64,000 nucleotides of DNA from Chara braunii (taxonomy: Eukaryota > Streptophyta > Charophyceae > Charales > Characeae): the NCBI GenBank assembly GCA_003427395.1, contig BFEA01000111.1, forward strand, positions 1,797,096 to 1,861,095, written 5' to 3'. Position 1 is the stretch's first letter; every line of letters begins with the position of its first letter. Positions 55,855-64,000 of this stretch are shown here, piece by piece. The position numbers and the translations under genes were made by a program. The notes under the pieces were generated by a model. The model was not told the DNA's origin. It made no database searches and saw only the letters and a program-made list of their open reading frames with translations.

Positions 55855-56703
55855 TGTCGAGCGCATCAGTCCGGCACCGCACGCGGCGGCGCGGGACCCT
55901 CTCGGCCGCGTTACGTAGGAGTTGGATCAACCTCGACATGAACACGCAAATGGAGCTTCCTTAGGCCGCTCCGGCCGAGTGCACCAGCCATACCTCTCGC
56001 GAGCCCCTACGACAGGATAGGGCCTACACGAGGCACGACTTACCTCCACCTTACGGGAGCTATCACCTCCCTTCGGTGGGCGTATCCCCTCCGAGCTACC
56101 AGTCCACAGTACGAGAGCTACTTAGTTGCAATCGCAGAGGTGGACCAGCCAAGGGCGTTTCTCGTTCATTGTAGCATAGGGGGTATGCGCGGTAATACGC
56201 CTATCGGACCCGCATGCAAACCGACATCTTGGGGGCCTGAAGTCCCAAGCGCGGCTCGACGTCTCTCGACAAGGACGCTGTCGGGCGCATCGGTCCGGCA
56301 CCGCACGCGGCAGCGCGGGACCCTCTCGGCCGCGTCACGCAGGAGTGGGACCAATCATGTCGCGAACACACAAATGAAGCTTCCTTAGGCCGCTCCGGCC
56401 GAGTGCGCCAGCCATAGCTCTCGCGAGCCCCTACGACAGGATAGGGCCTACGCGAGGCACAACTTACCTCCTCCTTATGGGAATTGTCACCTCCCTTCGG
56501 TGGGCGTATCCCCGCTGAGCTACCAGTCCATAGTATGAAAGCTACTCGGTTGCAATCGCAGAGGTGGACCAGCCGAGGACGTTTCTCGTTCGCTGTAGCA
56601 TAGGGGGTACGCGCGGTAATATGCCTATCGGACCCGCACGTGAACCGACATCTTGGGGGGCTGAGGTCTCAAGCGCGACTCGTCGTTGGTCGACTAGGAC
56701 GCA
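55855..56703. repeat. Tandem duplication of the LTR terminus (2 x ~424 bp)
   Basis: TGTCGAGCGCATCAGTCCGG at 55,855 and TGTCGGGCGCATCGGTCCGG at 56,279 begin two head-to-tail copies. Both contain GGACCCTCTCGGCCGCGT, GGGCGTATCCCC and GAACCGACATCTTGGGGG or CAAACCGACATC. LTR A has only one copy. Confidence 0.9.
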
Positions 56704-58164
56704 TCCCACACACCACGCGCACACCACTTTACGAAAACAAAAATAAANCACACACACATGCACATACAACACAACACGAGAAACAACGCGACAACGCTCT
56801 TAGCCCCTCGGTAGCCAACCCATAACTTCCCGACACAGAAATTTGACAAGCGTCGCGCACGCGAGTTAGTATAAAACTAAGCGGACGCAGGGCTAACCCA
56901 TATCGGCTCGTGATGCAGACGTACGCAAGCAGCCGTAATGATGGCGTACTATGTAGTGCCCATAATCGTGCGGTCNTTGTTAATCTCGAGGGTCGCATTC
57001 GACACTCAGGTGTCGGCTGACACGCGCCTTGAGAGTGAATCTCTCGGCGCTGGACAACCGCCATGCGCGGTTGAAAACCACACCCTCTTCTGCACCCTTT
57101 GCAGAGGGGTTGAGTAGACANCTTTAAGCTGTCGTGGCGGTCAAACATCAAGGGGTTTAACTTTGACGGCTGCCACGGACTACAATGTCCAACCATAAAA
57201 ACCCTAAAAAGCAGACAAATGGGCCGAGGGCCCCCTCTTATTCCAGCCAAGCTCATGATCTTTTGGGGGTATCCTCTCTCTCCTTGGGTGATGCTCATGG
57301 CCTACAATGACCTCAAGCATTTGCGTCTACGTGCGAGCCTCCCAATCCCATAACCTCTGGGCGTTGGGGCGGCGAAGCATCGCANGCAGNATTTTTACAT
57401 AAGGTTGCGCGGCTGCTGGTTAGTCCCATACCGACCANCGATGCCTGTCATATGTGGTAATCGCGGCCCCGGCCTCGCGAACCCCCACAGTAAANACACC
57501 CAAGTATACACACATAGGGGAGATAAAGTTGCGACGATCAGTGCTCACAGACCACTACGGGACTCCTTACATCCATAAGTATATATATGAGATCGCAGAC
57601 AACCCCAAATCAAAATCCGAGCCACAAGGTCTACCTACAATCACATCAAAGAATCGAGNAGCAACCANGCACTACACGGAGTCAACCCCAACCAATCTTC
57701 ACACTCATACCCCTTGCTTTAGCCATGCANACCCCAATCTCCCNCCCAACCAACCATAATTAAATACATAGTACCTTTGTTAAATGACCATTCAATAAAA
57801 GTTCGGGTGGAACCCTCAACAAACAATAAAGTCACCATAGCTAAANCCTTTTAGATTGGGTGTGACGAGTGAGTTGGAATTGAGTCGTAGACCGGCGAAT
57901 CGACAACCGACCTGTTATCAGTGATAATAGAAGGTGATCCTTACAGGATCAACCTGAAGCTAATCCAAGTCCTGAATTGAAGTCCAACGAAAGTTTGTAT
58001 CGTAAGACATGTCAATGTCCAAGCTAAATTATCAGCATATGGGGGATGAACCACCATAGCACATTCTCACTCAAAGTTATCTGTCAACCAAGTCTAACTG
58101 TACCTCTAAGCAGTGCCCAAAGCAAAGGTAGACTAACGGCAGGATCTTCCCTATTCAGGGTGGA

Positions 58165-58182
58165 TTGCCAGAATCGNCACCT
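58165..58182 (-). promoter_or_regulatory. Second LTR-end/PBS-like junction inside the LTR
   Basis: On the minus strand TTTTGACA, GG, TGGCGATTCTGGC mirrors the real junction CTCGACA, GG, TGGCGTCG at 55,855. LTR A has the cleaner version (30,340-30,359; TGGCGACTCTGGCGATCC) and LTR B a degenerate one (near 40,160). The first nine bases could pair with a tRNA ending GAGTCGCCA. It could be a fossil primer site. Confidence 0.5.
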
Positions 58183-58520
58183 GTCAAAATATAATCTAAC
58201 TCCTNTAAACTAAGAAAATTTGGGCAGCGTTTCCCGTAGGAAAAGTGCCTTTCCAGAATTTATATCAGCCCGAATACGAAAACAGAAATAGTCTTTGACT
58301 TTCCAAGGTCCAATTTTATCTAACTCCCTGAATTAGCAAAAAATTGGGCAGCACTCCCTTTAGAAAATGAGACTTTTCAGATTTTTACTAAGTCATATAT
58401 AACTTTAGACAAGTTGAACTTTGACAAGTCAAAATTTGACTAACTCCTTGGATTTACAGAAATTTTGGCAGCGCTTCCCGTAGAGAAAGTAGCTTACCAA
58501 AATTTATACAAAGCCAAGTA
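58182..58520. repeat. Degenerate ~120-bp tandem units in LTR C
   Basis: CTAACTCC..GA and AAAATTKGGGCAGCACTCC/CGGCAGCGCTTCCC-type words repeated three times, equivalent to the arrays in A and B. Confidence 0.75.
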
Positions 58521-58799
58521 TAACAAAAAATCCGAGAAAATGCGAAAGTCGATCTAAGTAAAAAAACTTAGCTCAGAAAATGCAGGAATCGACCTAACTC
58601 CTATCGCTCTAGCACGAGGCGAGCCTCTAAAGCAACTACCTGTTAACCTGACACTCTAACCAAGTAGTAGCCTCACTCAGTCTCATGTAGGCCAACCCAN
58701 AAAGTTAGTACTCTCACCATCCCAAGTCAAACTTTGCAAACAATAGTTCGTAATCTCTCGATACTTTTTTCCCTTATACCCGACTTACATAGGGCATAA

Positions 58800-59640
58800 A
58801 GTCAAGCCATCCAATCTTATGGAACTTGCCTGACTCAGCCATTGAGTATACACGAACAGGTTGCACAACTACTTCTCTCTTCCTTCTGGGCATACGACTA
58901 GGTCGTTCATCTTAGAACAAGGCTTAGTCGCCCATAACTGTTTAATATCGAACTTTTATATACCTCTTTGAGTTTGGTGTTCAACAGNTGGGCATAAGAC
59001 TGAGTCGTTCATCTTAGAACAAGGTTCANCCTGCCCAGGGTTACCTTCAATTATCCTCTTAGTTATACTCTCTTCATTTCATGATAAGCTATAGCCAGGC
59101 CGTCCAATCTTATGGAACCCATGCCTGGCTAGCCTGTTCATAGATAGGATAGTATAAAATATAGCAAAAATTTAACCTTTTGGGTTCCAACATGTGCGAG
59201 GCTTTGGGCCAGACCGTCCAATCTTATGAAACATATCTGGTCCTCTGCCATGTTCGTTTCTCTCCGACCCCACTGTGTGCAGCATGAGTCCAAGGCTGTC
59301 CAATCTTATGGACCTTCCATGCCCTCAGCAAGAATTATCCTCTCAAAATAAAACAGAAAGGGGCTGAGCCGTCCAATCTTATAGACTTGCTCATACCTCC
59401 TCAACCAAAAACAAAAGAAACATAACAAAATCGCAACCAAATATGGCAACCAAACCCTCCAATCTTATGGTACAGATTTGACCCCTGAAAAGTCAACCAC
59501 AGTCAAACCCTCACAATTCAGAGCAATCAGGCCGCCAAGCTTATGGAACTGGTCTGACTCTCCATGCAATTCAGAAATAAACACAGCGGTCAGACCGTCC
59601 AATCTTATGGAACTGGTCTGACCCCATAGGGCCAATTCAG
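58800..59640. repeat. Array of covarying hairpins, LTR C, hexaloop ATCTTA
   Basis: About eleven hairpins with core GTCCAATCTTATGGAAC and variable pairing arms: AGCCAGGC/GCCTGGCT (59,093-59,130), GGCCAGA/TCTGGTC (59,207-59,242), TGAGC/GCTCA (near 59,357) and GGTCAGACC/GGTCTGACC (near 59,589). Two members have the inner stem GTTC/GAAC around the same ATCTTA loop (58,905-58,918 and near 59,010). Positions correspond one-to-one with many LTR A hairpins. Confidence 0.87.
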
Positions 59641-62599
59641 GCTCAAGCAAAACCACCATTCACCCACCCTTCCCCCAGATGCAACCCCTTATGCTCACAA
59701 TCTGCCTTCAGGCAATCAACAAAAACTGAAACTAAGATTGCGCACACATTCCTTTACTTAATCTGAGTTGTGTCCTGTCAGTCAAACCAAAGTCAAAGTT
59801 GGGGTGCATGCAATACACTCAGTCAAACATAGCAAGACGTACAAGTAGGGGTCATAACTGGGTTTATAAAAGAGACATAATGGTTAAGTGCCAATTCCCT
59901 GTCTCCAGAGCCTCGCCTAGGCTCCGGCAGAGCTCCCGCAATCGGTGGGGCAACCTCCCACAAAGGCCTTGGCGCGGATTACGGGTTGCAATCCGACCTG
60001 GCGCCTTCCTCTCAGAACCAATGGACTAGACTTAGAGTAAGAAGAGCAGAAAGAGATGGGTTTGAGACTCTTAGATCCAAGGAGGGTGCTCTCAGACTCA
60101 CAGGAGAGGACCTTCAAACCTTCGAACGCCTGAGGGCCCCGCAATGGGGGCCAAACGTAACAGCTTGGTCAACCCTCCCGGCCAAATCGCTAATCTCAAT
60201 CCCCCCGGCGAACCCCCAAGTCGCAGCAATAGCCCCGCCGCTAGACTCAGCCACTCCCCCAAACTGCGGCTACGACCCCCCCTTGCAGTCCAATCAGCAG
60301 TCGCCGACAAATGTGGCCCTCCAACAGTGGGTTACACCCCATAATCGATCAACAACAGCAGCTGCTCATAGCCAAACAACAGCAGCTGCTCGCAGCTCCC
60401 AGTAACAGCCCGTAGCCGCTCGTCGCAGCAGTCTGCGCAGCCAGCAATAGACACCGATCACAGCAATCCTGCTCCTCAGCCTAGGTGCAGCCCGCATTGG
60501 CACCCCGCAACCTGATCAGTCAGGTCAACCAGTCGAACGCAGGCCCTCCGGTGATCCTCCAGTTGCAACCATGACAGTCAGTTCACAGTCAATGGCAGAA
60601 CAACCAACAACCCGATAGTCCTCCGAACTGCCGTGGTAGAGGCGGCATACCTGATACAGCAGCCGAGGGGGGGGGGGGACCGCTGTATTGCCATCGACCG
60701 AAAAAAAGAAAGAACCCCCCCCCTTTTTCCTTTGTCTCGCTCCATACACTCTCGTCTTACTAGTTTCTCTCGCAGTGTGCATAGGCATACCCGACCTTCT
60801 ACCCGGCCAGGCTTATGCAGTCATCGAGGCCGAGTACGGGCGGTAGGTGAACTTCCTTGCCTCGCCGCACCTCCTTCTCCTTTTCTTCGATTCAGATGCC
60901 GCCCCCGGGCGCCGACTAGAATGGGTACTCGTAATCAGGTAGCTTACTCCTTCCCTTTCTCTCTCTCTCTTTTTCTCTCTGCAGACATAATGCACCCAGC
61001 CGCCTAGCATGGCCAAGTTCAGCCACCGCTTTGGGCAAAAATGTTGGTCAGGCCGCTAGGCTGAAGTGCAAAATGGCGGACCGGCAGTGCAACAGCTAGT
61101 TGGAGACGAACACCGCCACCCCGCTAAGGCCTACGGCCGAAGTTACACACGATACCACAACCCGACCATACCCTGCCCCTCAGCAGTTACGTACAACGAG
61201 AGTGAATCTTCCGCCCAAAGGTGGAAAGGTTCCTCCTGGCTTAGCCGTTCCCCACTCGGCCATGCCCCCTACCGAAAGCCTCACGCAGCCTACCCCTTTA
61301 CTAACTATCTATCTACTAACCCTTCATCTAATCTAACACCACCAGCGCGATCGCCCGGGGCAAAACCCCCTATACCGAATCCTTTCCCGCTCGATTTCGT
61401 CAAAAATCGAGCGGTATTTCATCTTCCACTCCCCGACATCTCCCTCCCGCCATAACTCCGTGCAAGCCTTTTCTTACTAACTCCTTCCTATACTAACTCT
61501 CCTCCAAAACTGACTCCACCATGGGGTTCGCCCCGACAGAAAACCCCTGACTTATCTCCCTTCCCGCCGAGAGCCGCCCCCAATCGCACACACTCGTGCT
61601 TACCACCCTATCACCACCGTCTTGCCCCCGTCTCAGCTTTGTGAATGAATCCGGACGCGGATAGCGTCCGGATACGTTTCCCCTCTATGGCCGTTCGCTG
61701 CTGCTACTGTTCACGCAGCGCCCATCTCCCTCACTGTACTTCGCCCCGCTGTGACCCCGCCCCTACCGACTCTTCTCCTCCACTTCACTCGGAATCAAGA
61801 GCGCGTTGTCTCCCTAGCTGCGCCCTCACCCGCCTCTCCGCCATCACCTTCTTCACCACCATTCGCATGCACCTGGCATGCTTTTTGCTGTCGGGTTCAT
61901 CCCCCTCACTCGTGCCTTCGTGCTGTGCAGTAGCACTGCCCACTGCCCTCTTCTACTTCGCGTAAAGACTCCGGGGGGAGGCCGACTACTGATTGATCCG
62001 CCACTCTTCCGCCCCTACACTCTCTCTACCACGTACGCACCTGGCCCGTCTCCACGTCCTGGTCCATTCCCCTTCGCCACGTTGTTGTCAACGAAGACCG
62101 TCGTTAGCGCAACGCCGCACTACTCCACTCGGACTGCGTGGTCCGCGAATCGACTTTGTCAGACAGCGACCGGCTCCGGCCTCCCTCCCCCGTTTTGTAC
62201 GTGTCGCCCTTGCGCCTCGCTCCAGCTGTGCAGATGTCCCGAGGGACTTTGCACCGGCCGGCGCCTGCTTGCTACCGCAACAGGCCGCCGCTGGGCAACT
62301 TTAGTTATGGGGCAATCCCGCCCGCCCCTTGACTCTTGAGTCCTGGATGTACCCGGCGCAGTCTGCGTCCGCGTCCCTTCCTATGCTTCGTGCCCCACCC
62401 TGGCACCGGGACCGCGCAAATTTCCTCTGTGTCATTCCAAGTAGTTACGGATACCCCGAACGACCTCGGCCGCGGCCGCACCTCATTGGCGGCTTTTCAA
62501 ACTTAGAACCGCCAGCCGTGGTGCCGCGCCCCAACCAAAACGGCCCCACGAATAACAATGAAAACAATAAATGAAAATAAAATAAATAATAATAAAAAG

Positions 62600-62671
62600 C
62601 AGAACAATACGAAATAAATATATATATATATATATCGTCACAAACAGAACTGCCTGGTATATATATATATA
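62600..62671. repeat. (TA)n with a partial hammerhead-element copy
   Basis: (TA)n is followed by CGTCACAAACAGAACTGCCTGG (22 bp, from about 62,635) and then by (TA)n again. It is a 5'-truncated relative of the full copy immediately to the right. Confidence 0.7.
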
Positions 62672-62781
62672 TATCGTCACAAACAGAACTGCCCGGTAAA
62701 CCGTAGGCAGAGAGAGAGAAGAGGACAACAAACGAGGGGCTGTGACAAACTGTTTCGTCGGAGTTTCACCGACTCATCAAG
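62672..62781 (-). mobile_element. Hammerhead-bearing short retroelement, copy 2
   Basis: About 110 bp nearly identical to 12,807-12,916, inserted between TA-rich flanks inside LTR C. Its minus-strand 3' end (CTGTTTGTGACG) abuts (TA)n exactly as in the other copies. No reading frame. Confidence 0.65.
62738..62780 (-). ncRNA. Hammerhead ribozyme core, copy 2
   Basis: Minus strand TTGATGAG (first core C changed to T), stem II GTCGG-TGAAACT-CCGAC, GAAAC, short stem III ACA-GTT-TGT and GTC triplet. The C-to-T change in the core and an unrelated TA-rich 5' flank, with no stem I partner, make activity unlikely. Confidence 0.62.
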
Positions 62782-62960
62782 AGTATATGTATATATATAA
62801 AATTCCTAACAAGGAGCGGGGACTGCTGGCACCCCACCGGCCCCGTGGGCCGGGTCCACAGTCGCATCTACCAACAAAACCGAGGGGGGATAGTCCCGCC
62901 AGGCCCTCAACCCCCTCAACTCTCCTTGACACTCCGCCGCTGCCGTGCCGATGCCCTGCC

Positions 62961-63018
62961 GGCCTCGATCCCCGTTCCTCCGTAACGAAATTCCAATGCC
63001 GTAACCCATAGGGTTATT
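62961..63018 (-). promoter_or_regulatory. tRNA-like A-box/B-box module in LTR C
   Basis: Minus strand AACCCTATGGGTTACGG and GGGATCGAGGCC. Same place as in LTR B and LTR D. The D copy has the best boxes. Confidence 0.5.
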
Positions 63019-63450
63019 TCCCAGCTTTAAACAACTAGGCGCGGATTCCTATATGAAGTGGTGTCGCGTCATGCTTAGGCCTGGGGACAACAGCCTGGGC
63101 CCCCTCTTTCTGCCTGCAACCAAACGTGCCATCGCTAGGCCCCCGCTCCGACCTACCCAGACCTCGCCATGGTTGCCCCACGCTCCCGTCCTACCATCGG
63201 TCGCCCCTGCCCGCCCAGGAAATGGACTTTTCTCCCTTAATCAAGCCCGCAACTCGGTCCGGGTTGGTGGGCTAAACCGACCGCTCACTCAACCAGAAAA
63301 ATATCACACATGCGCCTTAACACTGCTCGCTCACATACCCTCTAGCTTAACCAAGGCGGCCCCGGATGCGGTCGCGTCTCGCACAACCCATTTTCCCTGT
63401 CGTTTACAAAAACCAGGGCGGATACCCTTGAAAGTGTATTCGCGCCGACA

Positions 63451-64000
63451 GCCCACCGGACTATATTAAGCGACGTCCCCGTCGCTACGCCGAATCAGAA
63501 GGCTACAAACTCATTCACACTCCAAATGCTGACGAGGGCGGAACCAATTCCGATTAGCCGACAGGCTCAGGGTTGAGGCCTCCAACACTCCATGCCGACA
63601 TAACTATATACTGCCAGGGTTTCAACCTGGGTTTCCGTTGTCCTGACACTAGGACGCAGGTGTATTACGCATCAATACTACAGCATAAGTTCCAAAGGCC
63701 ATCTCAAATCGTCCTCTCCCCTTCGTCCTAGACGAATGCCGATTTTTTGTTGGGTGTCCCAGTTAGACTCTCTCTTGTAAGTAGAGTCATACGGAGACGC
63801 GGGCCTTAGACGAGATCTCAGAAGTCACTCTCGCCTCCCTCGCAAAAATCCTCACAATCAAACATATATATATAGATAAATCTCCTCTCAGCTCTTTCTG
63901 CAGTCTAGTACAAAAATGTTAGGTCTCCATCTTGGCCCACCATAGTCTGGTTGATCGAGCCAGATCTACAGCCTACCGCAGTGTTATCTTAACGACAGTT
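63451..64000 (-). mobile_element. 3' internal region of a neighbouring tandem element
   Basis: Collinear with 43,943-44,500, differing by about 15-20 percent by eye. It continues past the window end. It shows that LTR C is flanked on both sides by internal sequence of the same family. Confidence 0.7.

Larger units (their letters stand above)
55855..63450 (-). mobile_element. LTR C, complete ~7.6-kb LTR, shared between tandem elements
   Basis: On the plus strand it runs from TGTCGAGCGCATC (55,855) to CGCGCCGACA (63,450). It is the 5' LTR of the gag-pol copy below it, as shown by the adjacent PBS. Sequence beyond 63,450 matches the 3' internal region (43,943 onward), so the same LTR is also the 3' LTR of a neighbouring element in the same orientation. 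Contents are an end-proximal 424-bp duplication, an internal LTR/PBS-like junction (58,182), the ~120-bp repeat array, the hairpin array, a hammerhead-element insertion in (TA)n and the tRNA-like module. Numerous single N at 56.7-59 kb mark collapsed repeats. Confidence 0.85.

Noticed and set aside
60525-62574. Coding genes in the C-rich tail of LTR C
   Set aside because: Overlapping Pro/Arg/Ser-rich frames in several phases that do not correspond between LTR copies.

Overview
The window looks like nuclear DNA of a photosynthetic eukaryote, read from a draft short-read assembly. The only recognisable host gene is one exon of CCB4, a chloroplast cytochrome b6 haem-assembly factor (about 14.57-15.37 kb, minus). 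Everything else is non-coding or mobile DNA. The plant-type CCB4, plant-like Ty3/Gypsy elements, a Helitron, tRNA-derived SINEs and many (CT)n arrays fit a streptophyte alga such as Chara. That is an inference, not something the sequence proves. Two N gaps and a mate-pair adapter embedded in a (CT)n array show the draft origin.

Left part, 1-28.1 kb: gene-poor DNA. It holds a broken Helitron helicase (minus, 4.4-5.4 kb), a retroposed 5' fragment of U2 snRNA with a poly(A) tail and target-site duplication (7.4 kb), and tRNA-derived SINE heads (12.2, 19.6, 24.3, 26.4 kb). It also holds several foldback/MITE families (7.6, 21.9-22.1, 23.8, 24.9, 27.7, 27.9 kb), tandem duplications, and a short insertion carrying a hammerhead-ribozyme core in an AT-rich segment (12.65-13.09 kb). 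The CCB4 exon lies between an (AC)n-rich minisatellite and a (CT)n array.

Right part, 28.1-64 kb: dominated by one family of very large Ty3/Gypsy LTR retrotransposon, mostly on the minus strand. A long terminal repeat (LTR C, 55,855-63,450, about 7.6 kb, termini TGTCG...CGACA) is followed on the minus strand by a PBS resembling the tRNA-Asp complement, gag, protease, RT, RNase H and integrase. Downstream of integrase, where an env-like gene might sit, there is a second gag-like reading frame with two capsid-like segments, a coiled coil and a CCHC knuckle. The start of the next LTR (D) follows, then a complete LTR in opposite orientation (B, 34,770-42,583), then a diverged LTR piece (A, 28,130-34,769). 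Beyond LTR C the sequence again resembles the element's 3' internal region, so LTR C appears shared by two tandem elements. The coding regions carry in-frame stops, frameshifts and at least one catalytic substitution.

Most interesting is RNA-like structure in the LTRs. Each LTR carries an irregular series of about 10-13 small hairpins. Inner and outer stems vary in sequence with pairing kept, while the hexaloop is nearly constant: AACTTA in LTR A, ATCTTA in LTRs B and C (plus-strand sense of A and C). Homologous hairpins in A and C show paired compensatory changes. The LTRs also carry a degenerate ~120-bp repeat array, a covarying CG-rich hairpin and a tRNA-like A-box/B-box module. A second apparent LTR/PBS junction lies 2.2-2.3 kb inside the LTR.
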